Source: Chloroflexota bacterium (GTDB taxonomy: Bacteria > Chloroflexota > Anaerolineae > Anaerolineales > Villigracilaceae). Taken from it: a stretch of 64,000 bases of DNA. Below, in pieces: positions 1 through 7,229 of the stretch (position 1 is its first letter; the number at the start of each line of letters is the position of its first letter). Location: positions 1-64,000 of the forward strand of contig JAIOAU010000009.1 in assembly GCA_019873655.1 (NCBI GenBank). Direction: 5' to 3'. Under the pieces are notes generated by a model that saw nothing but the letters and a program-made list of their open reading frames with translations, had not been told where the DNA came from and ran no database searches. Both the position numbers and the translations under genes were made by a program.

Positions 1-213
1 GCTCTGCTACCGTCAATGGTCGCCGATGCGTTGACATTTCTCCTCCAAAACCAAAGGTTTGGAGGTACGATTTTATGAGATTGTAAAGGTACGAATTAAC
101 GAGACACTACACACAGGGCAGTTTATATTAAATTCAAGCCGTCTGCGCCAAGACCCTCGCCGCGACGAGGGGACTTTTGTGTTTCCATGCACGGGCGGCG
201 CTAAAGGAAAATC
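1..213 (+). promoter_or_regulatory. Leader region of the RNase J gene with two hairpins
   Basis: No complete gene is visible here. Two dyads can be read. The first spans 42-65, with CCTCC-A-rich arms around a short loop and one bulged A. The second is CCCTCG (154-159) pairing with CGAGGG (166-171), followed by a T-rich stretch from 175. A TATATT hexamer at 124-129 could be a -10 element, but its -35 is poor. An AAAGGA ribosome site lies just before the ATG at 214. The second hairpin plus T-rich tract resembles an attenuator. That role is inference only. Confidence 0.4.
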
Positions 214-1857
214 ATGAGTAAGGACCAAAAATTACGCATCATCCCCCTGGGCGGCCTCGGCGAGGTCGGCAAGAACATGATGGCCTACGAATTCGGCGGC
301 CGCATCCTGGTCGTGGACGCCGGCCTGATGTTCCCGGAGAACGACATGCTCGGGGTGGACTACATCATCCCCGATTACCAATACCTGATCGATAACGCCC
401 GGCGCGTCGAGGCCATCGTCATCACCCACGGCCACGAGGACCACATCGGCGCCATCCGCCATCTGCTGACCGACATCTCGGCCCCCGTTTACGCCACGCC
501 GCTGACGCGCGGCCTGATCGAGGTCAAACTGGCCCGCAACGGCCTGGCCGGCAGGGCCGTCCTGAACACCATCCAGGCCGGAGATACGCTCCGCCTCGGC
601 CCCTTCCAGGTGGAGACTTTTCACGTCTGTCATTCCATCCCCGACGCCATTGGCCTGGGAATCACCACCCCGGCCGGTCTGGTCGTTCATTCGGGCGACT
701 ACAAATTCGACCAGACCCCGGTGGACAACTGGCCGACCGACTTCGCCAAACTGGCCGAGTTCTCGGCGCGCGGCGTGGACGTGCTGCTGGCCGACTCGAC
801 CAACGCCGAACGCCCCGGCTGGACGCCCTCCGAGCGCGTCATCGGCCCGGCCCTGGACGAGGTCTTCCGCGAAGCGCCCGGCCGCATCATCGTCGCCACC
901 TTCGCCTCGCTGATCGCCCGCATGCAGCAGGTGGCCGACGCCGCCGTGCGCCACGGCCGCAAGATGGCCTTCGTGGGCGCGAGCATGGTGGACAACGCCA
1001 AAATTGCCCGCAAGATGGGCTACCTCGAAATCCCCGATGCCACCATCGTCAGCCTGGAAGAGGCGCTTCACCTGCCCAAGAAGGAAGTGGTGCTGATGTG
1101 CACCGGCTCCCAGGGCGAGCCGTCGTCCATCATCGGACGCCTCTCGACCGGCACCAACCGTCAGTTCGACGTCGAACCGGGCGACACGGTTGTGCTTTCC
1201 TCGCACCCGATTCCGGGCAACGAAGAGGCCGTGAACAAGACCATCAACCGTCTCTTCCGGCGCGGGGCAAATGTCATCTACGAAGCGGTGGCGGCCGTCC
1301 ACGTTTCGGGACACGCCAGTTCGGAGGAGCAAAAATTGCTGCTCAATCTGGTGCGCCCCCGATTCTTCGTCCCCATCCATGGGGAATTGCACCAATTGAA
1401 ACGCCACGCCGTGCTGGCCCGTCAGGTGGGCATCCCCGCCGAAAACATCCAGGTGGTCGAAAACGGCCAGGTGCTCGAACTGGCCGACGGCCGCCTGACG
1501 CTGGCCGAGCGCATGCCGGGCGGATACATCTTCGTCGAGGGCGAAAGCGTCGGCGAGATCGACATGGACGTGATGCAGGAGCGTGAACAACTCGCCCGCT
1601 CGGGCATCGTCCTCATCACCGTCCCCCTGGACAAATATTCCAGCCGCCTTCTCAAAGAACCCGAAGTGATCACCCGCGGCTTCGTCTCCCCCGAAGACGC
1701 CGAGGCGCTCGTCCCGCTCATCCGCCAGAAAGTGACCGACCTGGTCCACGGCGGCGGGCTGGACGATGAGAAACTCATCGCCGACGCCGTCCGGTCGCTG
1801 CTCTATCACGAGACCAAACGCCGGCCGATGGTGTTCGTGAGCATCACCAAAGCCTGA
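214..1857 (+). CDS. rnj: Ribonuclease J
   Basis: Metallo-beta-lactamase/beta-CASP ribonuclease of 547 aa, the usual RNase J length. The family does 5'-to-3' exonuclease and endonuclease work in mRNA decay and rRNA maturation in bacteria that lack an RNase E-centred system. The metal motif HGHEDHIG is near residue 72, with further metal ligands in HSGDYKFD (about residue 150). The beta-CASP motifs follow, including SGHAS and the HGELHQLKRHA stretch (about residues 365-400), and there is a C-terminal dimerisation domain. The ATG is preceded by AAAGGA. It is transcribed alone, convergent with pcm. A two-zinc cytoplasmic enzyme is expected. Confidence 0.95.
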   Translation: MSKDQKLRIIPLGGLGEVGKNMMAYEFGGRILVVDAGLMFPENDMLGVDYIIPDYQYLIDNARRVEAIVITHGHEDHIGAIRHLLTDISAPVYATPLTRGLIEVKLARNGLAGRAVLNTIQAGDTLRLGPFQVETFHVCHSIPDAIGLGITTPAGLVVHSGDYKFDQTPVDNWPTDFAKLAEFSARGVDVLLADSTNAERPGWTPSERVIGPALDEVFREAPGRIIVATFASLIARMQQVADAAVRHGRKMAFVGASMVDNAKIARKMGYLEIPDATIVSLEEALHLPKKEVVLMCTGSQGEPSSIIGRLSTGTNRQFDVEPGDTVVLSSHPIPGNEEAVNKTINRLFRRGANVIYEAVAAVHVSGHASSEEQKLLLNLVRPRFFVPIHGELHQLKRHAVLARQVGIPAENIQVVENGQVLELADGRLTLAERMPGGYIFVEGESVGEIDMDVMQEREQLARSGIVLITVPLDKYSSRLLKEPEVITRGFVSPEDAEALVPLIRQKVTDLVHGGGLDDEKLIADAVRSLLYHETKRRPMVFVSITKA

Positions 1858-1886
1858 GACGAAACTCCGGCTTTCCGCTTGCCCCT

Positions 1887-2537
1887 CTATCTCCACCCAT
1901 GTTCGCCGCGCAGCGGGACGAAGGCCACCGGGATGCCGCGCTCGCAGTGCAACTTTCCGCCGCGCCGCTCCCAGACCTGCAATTCCTGGAAACCGCGGCT
2001 GCCCACCGGCAGCACCAGCCGTCCGCCCTCGGCCAGTTGATCGAGCAGCGGCGGGGGGACGTCCGGCGCGGCGGCGGCGACCAGAATGCCGTCGTAGGGA
2101 GCCGCCTCCGGCCAGCCTAGCGAACCGTCGCCCAGGTGGACCTGAACGTTGGTGAAGCCCAACTCGGCCAGCGTCTTCTCGGCCTGGCGCGCCAGTTCGG
2201 GAATCACCTCGATGGTGTGCACCTCGGCCGCCATCTTGCCCAGAATGGCCGCCTGATAGCCAGACCCGGTTCCCACCTCCAAGACGCGGGAGGTGGGAAG
2301 CAGATGCAGCAAATCGGTCATGAGAGCCACGATGTAGGGCTGGGAAATGGTCTGCCCGTGACCGATGGGCAGCGGGCCGTCGGAGTAGGCCCAATCCAAC
2401 TCCTCGGGCGGGACGAAACGGTGGCGCGGCACCGTCCGCAGGGCGGCCAGCAGGCGCGGGTCGCGCAGGCCGCGGCGGGCGATCTGCTCCTCCACCATGC
2501 GCAGGCGCTCGCGTTCGTAAGAGTCCATCTCTTTCAT
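1887..2537 (-). CDS. pcm: Protein-L-isoaspartate O-methyltransferase
   Basis: 216 aa SAM-dependent methyltransferase that repairs isoaspartyl residues in aged proteins. The PCMT signatures are clear: VPRHRFVPPE (about residue 38), the substrate-loop segment GHGQTISQPYIVA (about residue 58), and the SAM motif VLEVGTGSGYQAA (about residue 85). It is the last gene of a leftward group with mutY just upstream (6-bp gap), so co-transcription is likely. The N-terminal 20 residues are charged and may be a helical extension. Cytoplasmic. Confidence 0.93.
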   Translation of the reverse strand: MKEMDSYERERLRMVEEQIARRGLRDPRLLAALRTVPRHRFVPPEELDWAYSDGPLPIGHGQTISQPYIVALMTDLLHLLPTSRVLEVGTGSGYQAAILGKMAAEVHTIEVIPELARQAEKTLAELGFTNVQVHLGDGSLGWPEAAPYDGILVAAAAPDVPPPLLDQLAEGGRLVLPVGSRGFQELQVWERRGGKLHCERGIPVAFVPLRGEHGWR

Positions 2538-2543
2538 TTTACA

Positions 2544-3617
2544 CTATTCGGCCGACAGAAACTCGGCCTTCAAACGGCGCGCGATCTGACGATCCACCTT
2601 TCCCATCGGATAATCCTCCAAAGCCGAGGGAGCGACCCAGGCCAGGTCGGCCGCGGCCAGCGGACGCGGTTCGCCGTCCGTCAGTTCGCACAAAAAGGCG
2701 TGCAGGGTGATACGGAAGTGAGTGTAAGCGTGCCGGTAGACGCCGAGTTCCTCCCCAACGCGGATGTCCGCCCCCAATTCTTCGCGGATTTCGCGCCGCA
2801 GGCCGTCGGCCAGCGACTCGCCCGGCTGAACCTTGCCGCCGGGGAATTCCCACAGCCCTCCCAGCAGACCCGACCGCGGGCGTTGAGCCAGGAGAACCTT
2901 CCCGTCCCGCCGCAGAACGGCCGCCGTGACGAGATAATGCGGCGTCTCCTTCTTCGGCTTCAGCACCGGACGGGCCTCCTGCGTCCCGGCGGCGCGCGCC
3001 CGGCAGAGACCGGCCAGCGGACAGGCCGGACAACGCGGCTTGCGCGGCAGGCAGATGGTCGCGCCCAAGTCCATCAGCGCCTGGTTGTAGTCGCCTGCCC
3101 GTCCGGGCGGCAAATTCTCCTCGGCCAGCGACCAGAGAATGGCCTCGCCGGCCGGCAAATCGGCCGGGGCGTCTACGTCGAACAGGCGCGCAAAGACCCG
3201 TCGCAGGTTGCCGTCCAGGGTGGGGACGTCGCGGCCGAAGGCAATGGAGGCAATCGCCGCCGCCGTGTAGCGCCCGATGCCGGGCAGTTTCTGCAAGGCC
3301 GCCGGGTCTTCCGGCAGCCGCCCGCCATATTCGGCGACCACCTGACGGGCGGCCCGCCACAAATTGCGCGCCCGGCTGTAATACCCCAGGCCCTCCCAGG
3401 CCGAAAGCACCTCCTGTTCAGAGGCCTCTGCCAGGGCAGAAAGGGTCGGGAAGCGCTTCATCCAGCGCTCGAAATAAGGGATGACCGCCTCGACCCGCGT
3501 CTGCTGGAGCATGATTTCCGACACCCAGACGGCGTAGGGATCATCCACCCCGCGCCAGGGCAGACGGCGCCCCTGACGCTCGTACCACTCCAGCAATCGG
3601 CGGGAGAGTTCGCCCAT
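2544..3617 (-). CDS. mutY: A/G-specific adenine glycosylase with an intact NUDIX box
   Basis: 357 aa. MutY removes adenine mispaired with 8-oxoguanine. Visible features are the catalytic glutamate in MLQQTRVEAVIPYF, the helix-hairpin-helix LPGIGRYTAAAI, the catalytic Asp in PTLDGNLRRV, and a [4Fe-4S] ligand set C-x6-C-x2-C-x5-C (CLPRKPRCPACPLAGLC). The C-terminal domain, which in most MutY proteins is a degenerate MutT fold, carries an apparently complete NUDIX box (G-x5-E-x7-RE-I-x-EE-x-G, within GGKVQPGES and RREIREELG). Start chosen at ATG 3617. Longer in-frame extensions lack family similarity and overlap the next gene. Confidence 0.93.
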   Translation of the reverse strand: MGELSRRLLEWYERQGRRLPWRGVDDPYAVWVSEIMLQQTRVEAVIPYFERWMKRFPTLSALAEASEQEVLSAWEGLGYYSRARNLWRAARQVVAEYGGRLPEDPAALQKLPGIGRYTAAAIASIAFGRDVPTLDGNLRRVFARLFDVDAPADLPAGEAILWSLAEENLPPGRAGDYNQALMDLGATICLPRKPRCPACPLAGLCRARAAGTQEARPVLKPKKETPHYLVTAAVLRRDGKVLLAQRPRSGLLGGLWEFPGGKVQPGESLADGLRREIREELGADIRVGEELGVYRHAYTHFRITLHAFLCELTDGEPRPLAAADLAWVAPSALEDYPMGKVDRQIARRLKAEFLSAE

Positions 3618-3633
3618 CGGGCGCGGCCGGCTC

Positions 3634-3936
3634 CTAGAACTGAAATCCGCCGCGGGCGCGGATAATCTTATAGGAAAGGTTTTCGACGAATTCCCCCAGT
3701 TTGGCGCGCAACTGCGCCCAGCCATCCGACTGCAAAACGCGCTGCAAACCGCTCAGACTATCGGCCAGCATGGCCACCTGGATCTGCGGATAGTCCCCAT
3801 AGGTGGTGACCCAGGCCTCGACCGGCTGCAATCCCATCCGCTGCACGCCAGGGATGAATTCCCCGATCACGAACTCGAAATATTCGCGTTCGCGCTCGGC
3901 AATGATGTCCCAGGTCATAATCAATTTGATTGGCAT
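3634..3936 (-). CDS. Small conserved protein of unknown function
   Basis: 100 aa, not confidently assigned. It begins MPIKLIMTWDI and has an alternating hydrophobic/charged pattern with WD and EYFEFV segments that suggest a ferredoxin-like alpha-beta barrel (dimeric alpha-beta barrel or NIPSNAP-like). There is no signal peptide, cysteine or membrane segment. It lies 9 bp downstream of the metallo-hydrolase gene and 16 bp upstream of mutY on the same strand, so it is very likely part of that operon. The fold call is inference from pattern only. Confidence 0.75.
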   Translation of the reverse strand: MPIKLIMTWDIIAEREREYFEFVIGEFIPGVQRMGLQPVEAWVTTYGDYPQIQVAMLADSLSGLQRVLQSDGWAQLRAKLGEFVENLSYKIIRARGGFQF

Positions 3937-3945
3937 GAATCCGCC

Positions 3946-4593
3946 TCACTCGCCCTGATAGCGCAGCACGATCACTTTCGTCTCTTCGGGCAAGGACGAT
4001 TTGCCGACCTTGAGGGTGGGCAGCGTCTCGACCTCGTGCAATCCCATTTCCTTCAGGAATTTGTCCAATCGATCCAGGTGTAATTTGGCGGCGGGAGTCT
4101 GGTAGTGCATCGGGATCACCAGATTCGGCTCCAGCAGGCTGACGACCTCCGCGGCTTTGGCGGCGTTCATCCCCTCGCCGCCGCCGACCGGCACCAGGGC
4201 AATGTTGACCGTCCCGAGGGCCTCGATCTCGGCCTGGGTGGGAACGGTGCGCAAATCGCCCAGGTGGGCAACGGTCAAGCCGTCGAAATCGAACACGTAG
4301 AGGGTGTTGCGCGGCCGCTCGGCGGCCTTCTTCCCCTGACCGTCCGTCTGGACGCCGGTGATGAAAACGCCGCCGATTTCATACTCGCCCGGGCCGGTGA
4401 TAGCATGGCTGTAGCCCTTGACGGCGGCCAGATGGTTGTGGCCCGGCGCTTCGTGGCTGACCGTGACGATGTCGGCCTTCAGTTTGAGCGCCTCGTAGCC
4501 GACCACTTCCGAGTCGAAGGGGTCGGTGACGACCGTCGCCAGGCCGCGCTCGCTCAGGCGAAAGCAGGAATGACCATACCAGACAATCTCCAT
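3946..4593 (-). CDS. Metallo-beta-lactamase-fold hydrolase with an altered metal motif
   Basis: 215 aa, related to the short L-ascorbate-6-phosphate-lactonase-like/UPF0173 MBL proteins: opening MEIVWYGHSCFRL, central AHLGD and late VIPMHYQT. The usual HxHxDH zinc motif reads H47-E-A-P-G-H52, so the second His and the Asp are missing while the later His and Asp positions remain. It may bind one metal or be non-catalytic. Start ATG 4593 has GGAGG upstream and a TATAAT (minus strand, 4616-4621) in front. It is first of a leftward group with the 100-aa protein, mutY and pcm. Substrate unknown. Confidence 0.8.
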   Translation of the reverse strand: MEIVWYGHSCFRLSERGLATVVTDPFDSEVVGYEALKLKADIVTVSHEAPGHNHLAAVKGYSHAITGPGEYEIGGVFITGVQTDGQGKKAAERPRNTLYVFDFDGLTVAHLGDLRTVPTQAEIEALGTVNIALVPVGGGEGMNAAKAAEVVSLLEPNLVIPMHYQTPAAKLHLDRLDKFLKEMGLHEVETLPTLKVGKSSLPEETKVIVLRYQGE

Positions 4594-4615
4594 GAAACCT
4601 CCGTTGCTGGCGACT

Positions 4616-4631
4616 ATTATACACGTATAAT
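4616..4631. promoter_or_regulatory. Divergent back-to-back -10 boxes
   Basis: A consensus TATAAT occurs on the minus strand (4621 to 4616), facing the MBL gene, and another on the plus strand (4626-4631), facing the unknown gene at 4639. The two are four bases apart. The plus-strand box ends 7 bases before GTG 4639, so that transcript would have essentially no leader. The minus-strand transcript has a short leader with GGAGG. The -35 elements are not obvious. Confidence 0.6.
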
Positions 4632-4638
4632 TAGGGGC

Positions 4639-5403
4639 GTGAACCCTGAACTGGCTCCCCGTCTGGCTGGGGGCGGCCGCGTTGAGAAGCAAGAGGGAAT
4701 TTGGCGGCTGGACATCCCCGCCGGGCCGCGCCGGACCTATCGGCTGGCCCAACTGGACGATTACCTCTCCCTGCCGCGCCGCCGCTTCCCCCACCGTCCG
4801 CCCCTGACCCTGAGCCTGCGCGCCCGCGTCTCGGCGGCCGACTTGCCCGGCACCTGGGGCTTCGGGCTGTGGAACGACCCCTTCGGCCTCTCGCTCGGCT
4901 TCGGCGGCGCGGTCGGACGTCTGCCCGCCCTGCCCAACGCGGCCTGGTTCTTTCACGCCTCGCCGCCCAATCATCTTGCTTTTCATGACGACGTTCCCGC
5001 CCAGGGATTTTTCGCCGGGACGCTGCGCTCGCCGGCCATCCCCGCGCTTCTTTTCGCGCCGCTCGCTCCCCTTTTGCCGCTGCTGGCCATCCGGCCCCTC
5101 TCCAGCCTTGTCCGCCGCCTGATCGGCCGCCTCGTCCGTCAAGACGGCGCGCCGCTCCAGACCGAGGTATGCCAATGGCATACGTACACTCTCCAATGGA
5201 CAGAGACGGACGTCCGCTTCTTTCTCGATGACGATGAAGCACTGCGCAGCCGCGTCTCGCCGCGCCCGCCGCTGGCGCTGGTCATCTGGATCGACAATCA
5301 ATTCGCGGCCTGGACGCCGGAAGGACGCATCCAATGGGGCCTGCTGGAAACGCCGGCGGCCCGGCTGGAAATCGCCGACCTGCGCGTCGAACCGTGTCTC
5401 TGA
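4639..5403 (+). CDS. Conserved protein of unknown function, lectin/glucanase-like pattern
   Basis: 254 aa from GTG 4639. A long upstream extension in frame overlaps the opposite gene and is rejected. The middle (LSLRARVSAADLPGTWGFGLW, then a Gly/Phe-rich run) and the end (WTETDVRFFLDDD) resemble the beta-sandwich pattern of concanavalin-like or GH16-type domains. I see no catalytic ExDxE motif, so enzyme activity is doubtful. A hydrophobic stretch near residues 130-155 could be one membrane segment. The TATAAT lies 7 bases before the GTG and no ribosome site is present, which points to leaderless expression. Confidence 0.6.
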   Translation: MNPELAPRLAGGGRVEKQEGIWRLDIPAGPRRTYRLAQLDDYLSLPRRRFPHRPPLTLSLRARVSAADLPGTWGFGLWNDPFGLSLGFGGAVGRLPALPNAAWFFHASPPNHLAFHDDVPAQGFFAGTLRSPAIPALLFAPLAPLLPLLAIRPLSSLVRRLIGRLVRQDGAPLQTEVCQWHTYTLQWTETDVRFFLDDDEALRSRVSPRPPLALVIWIDNQFAAWTPEGRIQWGLLETPAARLEIADLRVEPCL

Positions 5404-5427
5404 TGGAAGCATCCGTCCCAAAACAAA

Positions 5428-5447
5428 AGCGGGCCTCGCGGCCCGCT
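5428..5447 (-). terminator. Intrinsic terminator of the dCMP deaminase gene
   Basis: An 8-bp GC-rich hairpin (AGCGGGCC / GGCCCGCT, loop TCGC) lies between two converging genes. On the minus strand it is followed by TTTTGTTTT, so it best serves the deaminase gene ending at 5465. On the plus strand the tail is weak, but the hairpin could also help stop the gene ending at 5403. Confidence 0.8.
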
Positions 5448-5464
5448 TCGTCCTGTAGCGGCGG

Positions 5465-5893
5465 CTAAGGAGTATATTCCTTGCAGACGATCTCGATGCC
5501 GGCGGTTTGCAAGAAATTCAGCGCGTGTTCGTCCACGCGATAGGCCACGCTATAGACCAGCCGGACGATGCCGGCATTGATGAGAGCCTTCGTACAATTG
5601 ATGCAGGGAAAATGGGTGACATAACAGGTAGCGCCTTTGGTGGAAACCCCGTGCAGCGCGGCCTGGATGATGGCATTCGTCTCGGCGTGAATGGTGCGGA
5701 CGCAGTGTCCCTCGACCATGAGATGACCGACCTCGTCGCAGTGCGGCTGGCCGACCGGCGAGCCGTTGAAGCCGGTGGTCAGGATGCGCTTGTCACGGAC
5801 CAGCACACAGCCCACGAAAGCGCGGTCGCAGGTCGAGCGTTCCGAGACGGCGTAAGCAATCTTCATGAAGTAAGTATCCCAGTCGGGGCGCAT
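5465..5893 (-). CDS. Deoxycytidylate (dCMP) deaminase family protein
   Basis: 142 aa zinc deaminase, likely converting dCMP to dUMP for thymidylate synthesis (ComEB-like). The family motifs are HAETNAI (zinc His and catalytic Glu) and a PCINC zinc pair, with RDWD-like start MRPDWDTYFM and FVGCVLV. The usual second histidine/cysteine zinc site appears in HCDEVGH. Start at ATG 5893 is set by AGGAGG-like bases just upstream and family length. The terminator at 5428-5447 follows. The UbiA gene lies upstream on the same strand with a 60-bp gap. Confidence 0.9.
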   Translation of the reverse strand: MRPDWDTYFMKIAYAVSERSTCDRAFVGCVLVRDKRILTTGFNGSPVGQPHCDEVGHLMVEGHCVRTIHAETNAIIQAALHGVSTKGATCYVTHFPCINCTKALINAGIVRLVYSVAYRVDEHALNFLQTAGIEIVCKEYTP

Positions 5894-5953
5894 TTGAGTT
5901 CCTCCTAAAATGGATGTGCGACGCACTTTCCCGGGTGCGTCGCACATGCATGT

Positions 5954-6982
5954 TCAGGCCCAAAAGGTTGGCAGCAAGAGCCGCAGAACGATGTCCGCAA
6001 TCAAGCCCAGCATGAACCACAGGCCGAAGGCGCGGTTGTTGATAAAGGCCTGGGGCGCGAAGTAGAGCGGCCAGCCGCCCTGTCCCTGTGGAAAGCCCTC
6101 CGGGCAAGTCTCCGGCTTGGGCTTGAGAAATTGCGGGTAGATTTTCAGGAATTGCGGCACGGCCAGAAAGACCAACAGCATCGCCGGGGTGAAATAGCGG
6201 ACGGCAATCAAGTAGAGAACCAGCAAGTACGGCAAGACCATCATCGTCAAGACAGCGTAGCGGGCCGCTTTCTCGCCGATCACCACCGGCAGGGTGTAAA
6301 TCTTCTTTTGGAGGTCGATGGCGCGCTTGTCGATGTGCTTCCCGAAAATGACCGTCGTCACGCCCAGGACATACGGCAAACTGGCCAGGATCACATTCCA
6401 GACCCACTCGCCGGTCAGCACGTAGTAGCCGCCGCCGATCATCAGCGGCCCCCAGACAATCAAAACGGCCAGTTCGCCCAGCGCCCAGCCCTTCATCGGC
6501 CAGGTGTAGAAGAGGACGAACACCGCTCCCAGCCCGAGCAGCAGCCAGATGACCGGGTCCCAGCCGTTGAGGATGAGCAGAAACAGGCCGCAGGCCAGGG
6601 CCAGGAGTCCGGTGACGGCGAAGTACGTCAGGTGCTGGCGCTTCGTCAGCAAGCCGTGCGCCACCGGCTGAGGGCCGTACATGGTGCGGAAGTAGTTATC
6701 CTTGTCCACGCCGCGCACGTAGTCGGTGAAGTCGTTGAAGATATTATTGGCGGCGTGAGCGAGCACCAGGCCGAGGGCCAGCACAAACCAGGCCAGCGGG
6801 TTGACCGAATGCCCATCGTGCAGGGCAAACAGCCCGGCCAGCACCGCGGAGAGGAAGGTCATCACCAGCACTGCAGCGCGGGTCGAGATCAACCACTTGG
6901 AGATGAGGTCCAGCCGCTGCCATTCCTCTTTGGAAACCTCGGGGATCACGTTGAGGGCCTTTTTCCACATGGCAAAGTTCAT
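5954..6982 (-). CDS. UbiA-family prenyltransferase
   Basis: 342 aa integral membrane prenyltransferase with about eight or nine hydrophobic helices. The first Asp-rich Mg-diphosphate motif is NDFTDYVRGVD (about residue 96). The second site is HIDKRAIDLQKK (about residue 210), close to the DxxxD pattern. The likely role is transfer of a polyprenyl chain to an aromatic quinone precursor (MenA-type, menaquinone) or to a related acceptor. The exact substrate cannot be read from sequence. ATG 6982 has AGGAGGTAAT upstream. A menaquinone role would fit the quinone-linked EtfD protein encoded nearby, but that is inference. Confidence 0.82.
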   Translation of the reverse strand: MNFAMWKKALNVIPEVSKEEWQRLDLISKWLISTRAAVLVMTFLSAVLAGLFALHDGHSVNPLAWFVLALGLVLAHAANNIFNDFTDYVRGVDKDNYFRTMYGPQPVAHGLLTKRQHLTYFAVTGLLALACGLFLLILNGWDPVIWLLLGLGAVFVLFYTWPMKGWALGELAVLIVWGPLMIGGGYYVLTGEWVWNVILASLPYVLGVTTVIFGKHIDKRAIDLQKKIYTLPVVIGEKAARYAVLTMMVLPYLLVLYLIAVRYFTPAMLLVFLAVPQFLKIYPQFLKPKPETCPEGFPQGQGGWPLYFAPQAFINNRAFGLWFMLGLIADIVLRLLLPTFWA

Positions 6983-7108
6983 GAGATTACCTCCTGAAAC
7001 GAAAATCAGCCCATCATTATTATACCAGCGTTGCTTTCCCCTTCCTCGGAAAAAGTCCATTGAATCGCGTGTCGACTTTGGAAAGATGATCTAAAATCTA
7101 CGCAGGAT

Positions 7109-7135
7109 GTTAATCACAACAAAGCGGTGACTAAC
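7109..7135. promoter_or_regulatory. Candidate operator dyad before the Etf/Hdr/hydrogenase run
   Basis: GTTAATCAC and GTGACTAAC form 9-bp arms (one mismatch) around a 9-bp spacer. The site lies about 95 bp before the first gene of the 7.2-23.4 kb run, in the 247-bp gap between it and the divergent UbiA gene. The arrangement suits a dimeric regulator, but the regulator is unknown. Apart from this dyad I see no convincing consensus promoter in the gap. Confidence 0.35.
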
Positions 7136-7229
7136 TGTACTGGTGTTTTTGGCTCAAAAATAACATACTAATGCCAGTCAGGCGCAAACGCGCCATTTGT
7201 CGCCGGCTGAAAATTCAAGGAGGTGTGCC

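Noticed and set aside
1-34. End of an upstream gene
   Set aside because: A short open stretch reaches TGA at 32-34, but ten codons give no recognisable sequence, so no call is made.
232-2394. 720-codon open frame on the minus strand
   Set aside because: It lies antisense to RNase J and pcm, has shadow composition (runs of Asp, Gly, Val, His) and no family pattern. High GC keeps antisense frames open.
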